From Nymphaea colorata (taxonomy: Eukaryota > Streptophyta > Magnoliopsida > Nymphaeales > Nymphaeaceae), in assembly GCF_008831285.2 (NCBI RefSeq), contig NW_022204824.1, positions 1 to 47,998 on the forward strand: DNA of 47,998 nt, written 5' to 3'. Position 1 is the first letter of the stretch. Each line of letters opens with the position of its first letter. Positions 33,779 through 46,070 of the stretch are shown piece by piece. The notes beneath the pieces were generated by a model. That model was given only the letters and a program-made list of their open reading frames with translations, did not search any database and was not told the DNA's origin. The position numbers and the translations under genes are program-made.

Positions 33779-36700
33779 ATGAAATTCGCTCTCATCCTCA
33801 TGACTATCATAGCGCTAACCTACAACTCCTCCATCCCCACCATCTCTTTTTCCCAGTCGTATCCCACATATAACTATTCGGCCTTTCCCAACGATACCTG
33901 CTATAAGCTCAAGCTCACAAGCAACTACATCTTCCGTCTGGGCAAAAACAATGTCATTTCCGCAGTTAAGAAGAGTACACTCCTCTCTAGTGCAAACCTA
34001 ATCAACTATACATATACTACAGCAGCGAATGGGTCGACTGTTGAGCCTAGCCTCATCCTCGATTTTGATGTGGACCAAAATTAAACCTATCTCACCATCT
34101 CCCAAACCACATCCACAAAGATCCTCAATCTTATGGCTATGACACAGAAGGTTTTATTATCCACCTCTCCCTTTTACAAAATTTTATTTAGCAACTTAGT
34201 TCTTTCAGGAACCATTCATAATAGCACAGTTGGAAACGACATATTATATCAAAACAAATATCCCAGCATCGCTGCAGCAGCCAATGCAAATCCAAATTCT
34301 GCTGCTGTATCAATTTCAAGCTATAGTCTGGCTAATGTAAAGAACTGTAAGTGTCAGGAGTCCCCCAATCGTAACACCTTGGTGTATTGGGATCAATACT
34401 CCAATGCTTATGTCTACAATTGCTCAAGTACATCCTCCGCCCCAGTCTTTATAGGTAAGGTAGCAAACAATATCACCAAAGCTAACTTGACTTAGGCCAT
34501 TTCCTTCAGTGCAGACAGCCAATACTTTATCATCGAAGCCGACAGCTAAATCCCCATTCAAATCGTCAGCTTAGTTCCCGGATCTCTTTTGAGCACTAGA
34601 TCCTTTTCCTTCAATGGCTCAATCAGCAAGGTCATGTTTCTGGACTCAAGCAACTCTTACATAGGAATCTTCAACAACACAACGGTTTCTTTGGTGTAGG
34701 TGGCCTCCTTAAGTTTCCTGTACAGTTTGGCCCTATCAATCTGGAGTCATAATATCGAGATAGACTATACAAGTGGAAAGATATACGTGTGCAAGGATAA
34801 TACGGTATAAATTTACAACTCTAACATCGTTAATGTAAATTGCAGCTTAAACTGCCAAAGGTGCATAAACTCATCAAGCTGCATAACTTGCAACATCAAT
34901 TACACTCTATCGTATGGTTAATGCATGCAAAATCAACCCATGCCAACACCCAATGCAACTGCATTAGCCAATACCGCAAATATCACCACTAATGACACAA
35001 ATGGTAATGGAACGAATATGGTGAATACTTCCAGCTTGGATATTACGATTGGAAATGGGACAACAAATGATACAGCATTCATTAGTAGCAACTCAACAAA
35101 TAATAGCACCAGTATCACTACCCCTTCTTTTAATATCAATATTATGACTCCGCCTACGAACAACCCTAATCTTGCCAATTTGAACAATGCTGTTGCATCA
35201 AATACCTCAGTTAGTAATGATTCTATGACAGGCATTACCAACAGCACTGATGATTCAGCCAATAATACAAGCTCCTCTTCAACTGACGCAAATACAACAA
35301 ATCAAACATCCATAACTCAAAATAATTAAACCAACAGCAGCCTAATATCAAATACCACCAATCCGACTGTTAACGATTCTTTAAACTCAACATCGTCACT
35401 TAATGATTCTACTTCATCTGGTCCAGTAAATGCAAACCAAACAAATAACACAAATTCTAACTATAATGATCCTTCGAACTCATCATCTCTTAATGGTTCA
35501 ACCTTGTCTGACCCAAATCCTTCTAATTATACTCAAAATGATACTGGTCAAAACTCAAACAATACAGCTGACCCAAATTAGGAAGCATTGAGCAACTAGA
35601 CTACAACTTACAACCAAACTTTCATGGTCTTGATCATGCCAGACGGCTCCATGCTTATATTTTAAATCACTGCATTAGAGGCTCAGATCATTAACAATAC
35701 ACGAAAGGCTCTCGAAATATCCAATACAATCCTCGAGAACTTCATGGTCTTGCTCAGTTCATCACCTTACATTTACCTTTTTCTCAGTAATTTGCAGTTT
35801 TTCACCATCAGTTCTCTCTACGTGCTGCTGAATGTGCCTATGCCGCAGATCATATACGAAACCTTAAAGCAAACTGCAGCTTCCCTCAATGCGAACGTCT
35901 TTAGTCTCTTCAACATAAAACTCAATGTGCCTGCTCTCGGTGTGGAAAGAGTGGACTCATCGAAATCACTATAGTTTGGAGTCAGCTCACTCTTCCTTGA
36001 AAGCAATTACCAATATTTGATACTTTCTTCATTTATTCTGATTTTAGTCAATGTGACTCCCATCTTGCTGAAGCCATTCGTGTGCTGTTGTCAGGCCATA
36101 ACTCTACTCATCAATCACAATAAAACTATGGTTGTTTTTGGCTTAGCCATATCAGCCATGTCGCCGATCATATTACCATACATTAACATCTTTCTAGAAG
36201 CTTGGTCTGCCAGCTTCAGTGATAAGATAAATCAATGCTTTCAGTTTTTTGCCATAGGAGCCATCATAATCTATGGTGGAATTTATGTGGCAATCGCTGA
36301 ATCAAACACAAAAGCGAAAAGATATCAACGGAAGCCTCGGTTTATTCTAAAGCATCAGCCAATAAAAGATAATAAGCTGTATAAGGAGAGAGACAATATC
36401 TATATAGTTGTCTTAAGTCTCACTCTACCAGCTCTTGTGGTCATTAGTCCGCCAATCTATTTTTTGTTTATCAGTCTGATGATATTGATGGTTGGCTTGT
36501 ACATGGCAACTCTTTCACAAAGTTATCGAACGAATAAGATAATATTGAGTATCTATCCTATCCTTTTTCATGTATGCTTCATCGTCTTCAACATTTCCAG
36601 AAAGCCTTCAGTTCTTATATTCACAGAGATATTTTGCATTATCATCTATTTCGTGGGTTCCCTGCACGAGCTTCTCAGCATCCTTTTTGACATCTTGTAT

Positions 36701-37048
36701 TTCTTCTTTCGAATTTTAAGGGGGAAAATGGCATTAAATAAAGTGGAGCCTCTTGGAAAAGAAAATGTAATATCTGTCGGTCCAGGTGAGAATTAGATGA
36801 TTGTAACCGAAATAAAATCCCCTTTTTCGACGACAAAGCTGAAGAATAACTCTAATCGTTAACCGCGTGATAAAAATAGAGCATTAACTCGAACGAAAAT
36901 TGTCCATACAATATAAGGGTAGATTTAAGTCTATAATTTCACTTTTGTAAAGAGAACCGAAAGATAAAAGAATTTGACTTAGGATCTATATGAAATGAAA
37001 TTGCCTAGGCCTTTGTACAAAAGAGCTAAGAGACCAAATCGGCATTGA
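33779..37048 (+). CDS. Tandem surface-glycoprotein-like polytopic membrane protein, paralogue 4
   Basis: A 1089-aa, intronless protein and the longest member. Signal peptide, ectodomain, Cys module near 355-385 (CSLNCQRCINSSSCITCNIN), the longest sequon-rich spacer (about 225 residues), then FMVLIMPDGSM and the membrane block from about 655. Hydrophobic segments include YLFLSNLQFFTISSLYVLL, ILILVNVTPILLKPFVCCC, VVFGLAISAMSPIILPYI, FFAIGAIIIYGGIYVAIA, FLFISLMILMVGLYMA and FCIIIYFVGSLHELLSILF. The basic tail ends RAKRPNRH. The repeated Lys/Arg clusters and RTKIVHT-like motif in the tail are shared by all copies. Confidence 0.88.
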
Positions 37049-37821
37049 GAACCCTACTTTTTTCAATTATTTATTTTTTATCCTTATGTATTCATTCCAA
37101 CCACGATATTCATCTATTATTCATGCTATTGAGTGCAATTAGCTGTTTTTAGTTAGCCATAATAAAGCTTTTTGAGCCTTCTATGCATTTTACTATTATT
37201 TTGATGTGGATGATATACAGTTAATACTATTTTGCAATAAGACGATCGACAAACCCTATGCTTAATAAAGGCTCCTTTGCTACTAGACTTAACCCGTACA
37301 TTTCTTAATAAATTCAACCATTTATTCATATGCTTATCATCTACATCTATGTGCAAGCATATCGAGACGTTAATCTAAAACTTCCAAAATATCGAGGCAA
37401 CCTTCCCCTATCCATCTCATTAATTTTTCAAAAAAAGCATAGCGACAAAATTCGTTTTCATTCTTTTTTGTAAGATGAGCATTATCAGTTCTTTGTAATT
37501 TCCTTTTCTTACAATTTAATTATTCGAAAAGTTTTTCAATTTTTAAAATTTTCCAAAGCTGCACCCTTAAACCGATAAAGCCATCCCATATGTGTTTGGG
37601 CGTTCAAATTAAGCCTTAGGAGAATGATTGTTAAATTTGAAGGATAATTGGGTCTAAAAATGTTGGATCTAAAGGATGCGGAACAGTTCTTTTTTGAAGT
37701 TGATCAATATTTTTCTGAATCTATTCATGGAAAGATATTGATTTTTCCTTCCATTTTCAATTTTCGTCGAATTTTCTGCTTAATCTAAGTTTTCTATAAT
37801 AGTTATAAGGTCGAAATCGGA
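37049..37821. other. AT-rich spacer between the array and the SK channel gene
   Basis: No gene seen. Its last ~40 bases (TTCTATAATAGTTATAA just upstream of the SK start) also occur before the decayed SK fragment at about 21,220. Confidence 0.5.
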
Positions 37822-39151
37822 ATGATGTCGAGAGCGGAGAACCGGTCCGAGGCGGAGTGCCTGGGCGTCTACTTGGAGGAGCCTACAAGGGCCTTCCGCG
37901 AACAGACACTCCTCCCAAAGCCACACATACTCAACGGCAACGTCCACGATATCTACGCCCAACAAATTACCACATTCAATCTCATATTCTACATCATACT
38001 TCTGGTTCAGCTCATACTGATCTTCCTATACGTAGTTATTACGATATACAGGTCTAGCACGATCTTCGAGGCCATTCATCTGCCAGTCTGTACCTACAGT
38101 TTTCGAGCGTCTGCCCATTTTTTGCTTGCGGCTTATTATCAGTGAGATTTTATTGCCAAAACAGTGAATACTAGCAAATCAGCGATTATTCAGAATCAGT
38201 TCTAGGATTGATCTGCAAGGCAATATTCCTCCTTTTATCTCCTTACGACTTTTTAGAGGAAAGCATTTTATACTTACCGAGTATCGATGCCACAGGTTCC
38301 ATTCAATAGGTCAAAACAAATCACTTATTGACTATTATTACCTTCTTTAAAGCTGTAGGCTTCGCAGGAGTGCTTCTCTCACGTAGCAAGTATATGCATC
38401 CGCGGGCCACCCGCATTACCAAGCTTTACGGGAAAGGATCGGGAGTGGCCTTTGCACTCAAGAGTATCTTCAAAGATGCCCCCTTTCGTTTCATTATAGT
38501 TGGGTACTCTCTCAGCTTGGTCCTGTATACATTTGCCTTCCGCGTTTCAGAAGCTAGTATTTATCCTGACAGTTCAGGCAATACCATATACTGCAACATG
38601 GCTTGGCTGACCATGATGACCATGACGACAGTGGGATATGGAGAAATCACCCCCAAGACGTATGTTGGGCAACTGGTGGGAGTTGCGTGCGCTGCTTCAG
38701 GTTCTTTTATCGCTTCTGTGATGGTGGTTGTACTGACCAGCACTTTATCGATGGATGCAAGTACCTTTCTGCTTAGTTAGAGGAATCAAAGGCTCTAAGA
38801 ACTACCAAAAAACTCTAAAAAGATGAAGAATTGAGAGATGTTGCAGTCCGAGTGCTCCAAAAAGGCCTCATAAGAATGTGGAAAGGCTATAAGCACAAAT
38901 GCACTATTCGTCCACGTCTAGAAGAACGTAAACTCTATTGCCGATTTCGAATTTTGCGTGAAAAGCATAAGCAATACGATCACGGGAGTGACTAAACCGA
39001 TTTTATGAAAAAGATCTAGGGCACGATTCAAAGCGTGTCGAATTTGACGCAAAATAATCTTAAATTGATCAATATAGTCACAGAGTAAGTTATCTTCGGG
39101 CCGATGCCTTATCACAAGCATAAGTCGTAGCCGTTTTAGATGAATTAATGA
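37822..39151 (+). CDS. Small/intermediate-conductance Ca2+-activated K+ channel (SK type)
   Basis: A 429-aa protein. The N-terminal cytoplasmic part is followed by hydrophobic segments S1-S5, a pore with the K+ selectivity filter (MTMTTVGYGEITPKTYVGQLVG) and S6 (ASVMVVVLTSTLSM). Past S6, the region RDVAVRVLQKGLIRMWKGYK fits the calmodulin-binding segment of SK channels. No voltage-sensor-like arginine series is seen, which also fits SK. Two 20-nt introns at 38032-38051 and 38761-38780; both are required, and the second links S6 to the calmodulin-binding region. Several TAG/TAA codons are Gln; the stop is TGA at 39149. Gating by calmodulin is known for the family. Confidence 0.87.
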
Positions 39152-39484
39152 ACAAAATGATTTATATTTTGAGTTTCCCTTCTCACGATAAAGGTAACCT
39201 CATTAGCTCCTTAAAGATAGAGAGGGGATATGAGATAGAGTCTATATGCAAAAGCTATGTTTTCTATCAATTTAAAAATGTCTATTTTGCAATTACCCAC
39301 TTTTAAATATTCTAACCAGTATAATTTCAGTAAAAAGAATTTTATCACGATCAATCATATTCTTTATGCATGCATTTACGATATATTTCGATTTGCTTCT
39401 GCCCTGTTCCAGATTTTTCAACATCCAAACCACTTAGATTGATAGTATAATTAATAATAGAAATTAACAATTAACGTCAGATCG
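39152..39484. other. AT-rich spacer
   Basis: About 330 bp with no gene or repeat that I can see. Confidence 0.5.
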
Positions 39485-41330
39485 ATGAATTCGGACCAGC
39501 AATAAGGCCTCAAAGAAGGGCAAAAAATTGGATAATTTCCTATCAAGTGTACCAACCGTATCATTTAGAGTAAGAACGAACATGCACTGATATTGCTTGT
39601 ACAATCATCGGCATCACCTATACCCTCACCATCATAATCGTTGCGCTAATCATCTTTAATGGCGGTATAAAAAACGAAACTTAGATCATTATACAAGAAC
39701 TAGTTTTCCTTCTGACTCACAAAGCAGAGTGTGCGGATATGACCTAAAAAATCATCCTTACATATACTTCACCAATTTTCCTAGCATCGTACATAAATGA
39801 TAAGGCAGAAAGATCGAGTTTGTGTTCAAAGCTGTCCCAAAGCGGCAGATAAGCGGCTCATCTGCTACCCGACCGATAATATAGGCTGCAGTTTCAGTAC
39901 AAACCCAAATTTTACTGTTACTTATTATCCCAACAGCCCTTAGACACGTAAAAATGGTATAATTTAGTGGAGATTGGAAGCTTTTGCGCCCCTACTTCTG
40001 ATTCAGCCAGGCAAAAGCTTTACGAAGACATCAATGTTACAGAAAGATATACATTTTTCCAACAAATCAATAGCATTCTTATCTGCGTATTCATTTCGTT
40101 GGGATTAGCTGTAGCTTATGTCTTACTCGTGCAGTTTCTTCCCAAATTAATGAATAAACTTAGCGTCATACTTGGGTTGGTATTTGTATGCATAATGGTC
40201 CTCTTTTTAATCTTCTATCCCAGCGGTAACATAGGCTTTAGGATATTTTTCTCAGTCGTAATATTAATTCTTTTAGGAATAGTAGGCTTAGGAGCATTTA
40301 AATCAAAAGCTTGCTTTGACATGCATGGAGTTTTTCTCTACTACGCTACACAATTCCTAAAGGAGAGATTAGGCATTCTCATTTACATTCCTATCTTTTT
40401 ATCAGCGTTTATTCTGTTTATCCTGATAGTCGTTTGGGAGCTAAAGTCGCTTTGGAGCTCATCACCAGTCACATTCACGTAAGAAGAAGTATATTATCAA
40501 TTTGAACCTGGCTCGACGACGTTTTCTACTACTGTGATTCTTATTCAATTCCTCTGGGGGCTCTCTTTCCTCAAGGAATCATGTAGATTTTTATTAATGT
40601 AGTTAACTATTGCATTTCAGGCAATGCAGTTTATTTCTATGATAAGTAATATGAAAGGAAGCATTTATCTTGCCAATTGTTCCAGCCACTTTATCACCTA
40701 GTTCGATTCAATTTCGGAAGCATAGTCGGAGGCTCTTTTATCAACCTTGTCTTCTCACTTTTCGACTACATTTTTGACGTTTTGAGAGGAGATACTGCCA
40801 GCCAAGGTAATCGTCACTCTTGCGTCCAAGCTCTTGATGACTTCTTTGACCTTGTAAGATCAGATTCAATGGCATTTATTAGCGTTGCAGGCAATCCTTA
40901 TTGCAATGCCAGTCGATACTGTGAGTATCTTTGCTAAAATTCTCCAGCTGCTTAACATTCTCAATCGATTAGCAGATCTTACAGGATTTGCTCACATTTC
41001 TTGCTGGCAGGAATCGTGGCTACTATTAGTTTCTTTTTGCAAGGAAAATAAGTCTCGATATTTATCGTTCTCATGGTCTTCCTGATTTCTCTTTTTATAT
41101 CAACATTCTTTATCAGTTTGCATGCCGATGCTGCAGAGGCCCTTCAAATCTTTTTCCTATTGGACTATGAGCTTGCCAAGCGAAGACAAAAGAAGAATGA
41201 AAAGAAGGCTATTGAATAGCTAAAGAGTAAAAACCCAATCACGGAAGCCTTTTTTAAGGAATTAGACTTGGCAAAGGCAGAAAAAGATAAAGCAGACAAT
41301 CAAAGAGCAATCAAGGACGACATAAAATGA
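39485..41330 (+). CDS. Choline transporter-like protein (SLC44/CTL family)
   Basis: A 581-aa protein with five 20-nt introns (39549-39568, 39665-39684, 39789-39808, 39948-39967, 40583-40602). After splicing the family pattern appears: RTCTDIACTIIGI with TM1 and NGD, RVCGYDLKNHPYIYFTNFPS, VCVQSCPK, a central run of TMs, LWGLSFLKE, LFQPLYHLVRFNFGSIVGGS, ISVAGNPYCNAS, then the last TMs and LHADAAEALQIFFLLDYEL with a Lys-rich tail. CTLs carry choline and related substrates; which one is unknown here. Between about 40,905 and 40,995 the best family match is in the +1 frame although the annotated frame stays open (see findings). Confidence 0.83.
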
Positions 41331-41357
41331 TATTATTAAAAGAATATAGTCAATAAA

Positions 41358-43513
41358 TCATGATATCTTTTAAAGATAGGCATCTAACTTAATTAAACTA
41401 CCCCCAGAGCGAACCTCCCGCAGTTTGGTTGGTCTATACGGACTAGAAAATGTCTTATCCATAAGGTCATCCTAAATAAAACGTAAAATACCCAATTAAT
41501 GCTTTCGAACCAGGGATTCGTCTTCAAGTTGGAATATGATCCATTGTACCTTGCCTCGGGATTAAGACTCAGCATAGTTTAAATCAATTTTTTAGCCCTT
41601 CTGTCCTTGAAGTTCCTTGGGAATTCAACATTTCCTTGAATGATGCTCTCGTAGATGTCGTAAGGATTCTCAGTATTGCCTCCGAAAGGGAGTTCACCGA
41701 CCATAAACTCAAACAGCATGACTCCAACAGACCACAAATCCACCAGCTCATTATACTCCTTGCCAAGGATGATTTCTGGCGCCATGTAGTGGGGTGTGCC
41801 GATGACAGTGTTCGTTTTATGATGCTGGTTGATGATTTTAGCAGAGCCAAATGATACAAGCTTTAGGTAACCTTTCTCATCCACGATAAAGTTGTCAGGC
41901 TTGAGGTCTCGGATAACAATCTCTTGACTCATAAAGTACTCCAGCAGCAAGATAAGAGATGCTGCGTAGAATTGGGTGTCGATAGTACTTAGCAGTCCGA
42001 TTTCTCTGATTGAATCATAGAGGCATTCTCCGTGGACGTGCTAAGTAATTTTGATGAGGAACCTGCTATCCTCATATATGGAGTAGAACTGGGGGACGAA
42101 GGGATGTGAGGCCACTTCAGTCACACTCATCTCTTGCCTTACAACTTCCATCAGGTTGTTCTTCTCCACCTAGCTCTTGCGATATATCTTAGCAATCAAC
42201 GGCTTGTTCTCATACCGCAGATTCACAACGAGGCTCTCTGAGCCTGGCCGTTCAAGCTATGAAAGAACTATAACTTCACGTATATCTAGCTATACGTTTT
42301 TCATCCTGCGGAAATCTGATTTTTCCATAATAGACGTCGCATTTTTTTGGATTTGGATGAGGTTCTTCAAGTTGAGTTCTATTAAGACGCTTTCAGTCTC
42401 CACAATGATGTCATCTTCGAGCATTTTGTTAAGGGATTCGTTCAAAAATGCCTATCCCCAAGTCTGTCCTGCTTCAGCAAGGTAATTTGCGCTCCTAAGC
42501 TTCTTCAGCTTTCCCTCCATCACGATTATCAGCTTCTAGACTGTTTTTCCCTTGTTGAAAATGTATCTACCAGCACTCTTATACTACACCCTAAATCCCT
42601 AGAAAAATAGGTCTTCGTCTTTTTTAAGGAGGTTGAAAAGAAGACGATTTTTTTGCACCACATGCTTGACGTAGTTTTTAAACATGATTTCTCTAAATTC
42701 AGGGCCGATAATTTTGGCTAAAGTCTATCTACCAAGTACTTGACATACAACATCCTCTTCTGCTCTCACAGTCATCTTCCTCATGGTGTTATAGTAAAGT
42801 GAATTATGGCCAAAGCTTTCTCCCTTATAGATTTTTCTTTCCTCTAAATTTCCCTGAAGCAAAGAGGCAGTTCCGTCCTTGATGATATAGAATGATGATC
42901 CAGGATCTCCTTCTTCTACGATATTTTGTCCTTTGTAATATTTGAGTGTGACAAAGGATGAAGCTATCTTTTACTTCTGTTGTGGTTTCAGGAACTGATA
43001 GAAAGCCATGCCTTCTAAGAATTTTTGATTAGATTAGAATTCGTTTATTACTATTTCCTCGACAGCCTCTCTGAAGCTAACCTTATCGATAATCCAAAAC
43101 GAGGTTGGATCTTTCGTGATTGCAGTGGAAGGTCGTTCAATCTCATACAGCAGGGCAAGCTATCCAAACCCATCACCTACTTTCAGTTATTTCGTGTCCT
43201 CATCATCAACTTTAATCTGGACTGATCCTTTTTGAATAATATAGAAGCAGGAGCCTACTGTACCTTGTCTGAACACTTCTGCGTTGGGTGGCATTTCAGC
43301 AAGGAACATGCTATCCTTGACGTTGTCCAGTTCCTTCTCTGAGAGGTTGTAAAAGATGAAGTGGTTCTTGAGGCAGTTTAGAATGAACATTTTGTCGGTT
43401 TCAGTTTTGGGGAAATCTGTTGGATCGATGCCCTCTTCTCTCACCCTCGCTCGGACCTCGTTCAATCGCATAATTTCCTCCTGACGTTCGTTCTTATTAG
43501 ATTCCTCTATCAT
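41358..43513 (-). CDS. cGMP-dependent protein kinase-like protein with SFG in place of DFG
   Basis: A 711-aa protein with three tandem cyclic-nucleotide-binding-like domains (about residues 45-165, 170-285, 290-400) and an AGC-type kinase domain (about 410-675) with C-terminal tail. The first domain keeps FGQLALLYEIERPST (Glu to Gln at the ribose-binding position via TAG); the second and third are more degenerate. In the kinase the AK lysine (PLIAKIYRK) and catalytic Asp536 (VIRDLKPDN) are present, but the metal-binding DFG is SFG (Ser554) and the glycine loop is not recognisable. GTPHYMAPEI is intact. One 20-nt intron at 41472-41491 joins ESINW to DDLMDK. It may be a pseudokinase or a low-activity kinase. 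Confidence 0.88.
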
Positions 43514-43590
43514 ATTTAATGAGATATATAATTATGCTTTTCAATAAGAAAAGTTGAAGATATCTTTACCAAACACAAATAAAATCATAA

Positions 43591-44514
43591 TCACTATTGC
43601 TCGGCATCATTTTTATTATGTTTTGCTTCCTTTGATTAAAGCTAAGTGTTTTGAAGTAGGCTTTGATTCAATAAATCTTTCAAACGAGTGGCTTATGAGA
43701 TCCATTTGGATTTTTATGATTCGTATAGTGACAATATTTCCTGTATTTTGTATTTGAACTATTGGATTTGGATGTGATTGTGCTCTTATTTCTTTATTAC
43801 ACGCTCGAAGCTTTAGTTTAAAGCCTTTTAACTTATCAGTAAGCTCTTATTCACCTCTAGCAAATCAGATCTCTATTTCTATAGATGCTTTATGCGGGCA
43901 TCAAATTCAAGCGCTTTTTCTTTTTATTGCTAAAGTTAATGCTGCAAATTCCTTAAAGTTTATTTATCAGGATTATCCTGAAGGTTTTTAACGAGCTAAT
44001 CGCTGTGCTTGTTCACTTCATTTCTATGGATTGAATACTGGTTATTAAATATCTTATTTGCGATTCCATGCAAGTGTTTAGAAATGGTTAGGATATTTTT
44101 TTAGGAGGGTTCATTAGGGTGGCTAAAGGCTGATGATAAGCCCGTCATTGCTTTTTGAAATACGCGCTAGACTGAAAGCAACTGTTCTGCTAAGCCTTTC
44201 AGAGTCTTAGTCTGGAGGTGGATGATGAAAGCTCTCAAGTTCTACCCAGGGTTTCTTTTCTTGCGGTCGATCATCGATGTATCCATGCCGTATAATCCTG
44301 TTTCCTAGGCATACTGAAGGGTTTATAGCAATTCACCGTGATCAATATTGCGTGGATTTCTTATCCTGGCAATTATCTCGTCATACTCCTTCTTAAAACC
44401 CATACTATTCAATTCCTGCCTGACATCATCTAAGGCTAGTGAATGATTTTCATATAAATTGGACCTAATTGATTCAAAGATTCTTTTGTAGATGTCCTCT
44501 TTAGTCGACTCCAT
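43591..44514 (-). CDS. Coiled-coil protein of unknown function
   Basis: A 307-aa frame that is open only with TAA/TAG as Gln (about 20 such codons). The N-terminal ~60 residues (RIFESIRSNLYENHSLALDD, GFKKEYDEIIARI) are compact and helical. The middle holds ENTLTISKH-like and basic stretches. From about residue 160 to the end it is a long coiled coil rich in Gln, Lys and Leu. No domain is recognised; cytoskeletal or basal-body roles are possible but unproven. It lies 77 bp upstream of the PKG-like gene on the same strand. Confidence 0.75.
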
Positions 44515-44561
44515 TATAATTATATCGATATTGACTTTATAATTTGGTTAAAAATCAAGTC

Positions 44562-46070
44562 TCATGGGCTTGGCTATTCCTTTTCAGCCTACTTCTCATT
44601 AATAGCTGCCTCCTTCTTTTATTTTCTTTCCTTAGCTAGTGCCTTCTGCCTGGCAATGTACTCCGCTCTTTCCTATTTTTTCTATTCGTATTTAGCTTGG
44701 TTGATGTGCTTTTTGCTCTTCAAGTGCATGGTCCAGTCAAACTATCCATTTATTTATAGTTTGCAAGGCTGGCAATAATAGTTCTTCCATTATTCTAAAG
44801 GAATCGTCCTATTTTCTGTGAAGTGCCTCTAATCCTCGAGAATATGACCGAACCCGTGTTTTCTGATAGCTTTGATGATCTACACAGCCTTTACTCTTAT
44901 CTGATGTTCGAATCTTTGATGAATGTCCATAATATCTCCTTCCTTTTGCTTTAAGTCCAAGACAAAGAAGTGCTGTCTTGCCATTTCGCTATGGATGAAC
45001 ATTCGGTTCCTGATCCAAGTTATTTGCCTTTTGCAGTAATGCTTAGTGTCCATAATCAGTTGTTCGGTGCATTTGGCTAGAGTCTCTTCTGAGTATTGAA
45101 GTTCTTCAAAATGTTTCGATATAATGTCATGGACATGCTCATAGCTGACTTCCTTGCCCAATTAAATAGGCAAGAGAGCAACCAGCTGGTTTCTCACCTC
45201 CAAGTATAAGGAAATGAACTCTTTAATTCCGATACTGGAGGCTGCTCCAGAGTACTCTTCATAGTTGGTCGACTATGATTCCTATTGGTGATTGGCTCGA
45301 TGAAGATGAAGATAGTGGTAGATGGCAAATATTTCAGTGATTCCAGACTTATCGAGCATCTTATGGATTCGCTTGGTGACCATGCCCAAAAGTTCATCTT
45401 TGTTGCTATTTCTAAGCCAAAAGACTATAGCATTGTTGGAGCGGAGCTTATGGGTGAGCTGCTGATAGTTATCACTGATTTTGCGATTATTTGTTATGAT
45501 CCTTTCCAAGAAAAGAGTCACTTTTTGTTAGTTATTTTTGTGGACTTTCTCAGCTATAAGGCTATCGTACTTTTTAAGCATATCGTACTTTTATTCTTTG
45601 CTTAGGGATCTCATTTCTTGCAATTTCTTTTACATTTCTTCTGTTATCTCTTTCTTAGTGTTGACTTCTTCATCCTAGCTACCGCTATTTTGGCCCTAAT
45701 CATCAGATTCTGAAAAATTTCTTTTGTTTAAGGTGGCTATATCAAACAGCAAAGTTTCAGTGTAATAGTTTGTTCCTCCCACAATGATAGGAGTCTTTCC
45801 TAATTTCTCAATCTTTTGTAGGGAATCATACGCTTCCGAGAAAAACTTGTTTCTGTTATATGTATTTTCATGCAACTCAAGGACGTCTACCATGTGATGT
45901 GGGATTCCTTCAGCCTATTCCTATGTGACTTTTGCTGTCATGATGGTGGCATGCTTGTAGAGCTGCTTTGAGTCGCTGCTAATGACTTCACCCTTAAGGT
46001 ATTTGGCGAGCTCAATGCTGAGCTTGGTCTTGCCGACGCCTGTAGTGCCGATGATGAAGATGCGAAACAT
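44562..46070 (-). CDS. tRNA dimethylallyltransferase (isopentenyltransferase) with zinc finger
   Basis: A 502-aa TRIT1/MiaA-family enzyme that adds an isopentenyl group to A37 of tRNAs reading UNN codons. The P-loop is GTTGVGKT (residues 8-15). [43 protein letters not shown] and a C2H2 matrin-type zinc finger near residue 430 (YYCQPCKL...HLKSKKH) follow in family order. The zinc finger marks eukaryotic members. A charged tail ends the protein. An in-frame ATG 15 codons upstream (46115) would add a hydrophobic leader that could be a mitochondrial presequence; the shorter start is preferred because it begins the family core. No intron. Confidence 0.93.

Noticed and set aside
38052-38182. Two 19-nt introns (38052-38070 and 38164-38182) in the SK gene
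   Set aside because: A single 20-nt GTA...CAG intron at 38032-38051 gives the same downstream frame, fits all other introns and yields a better protein.
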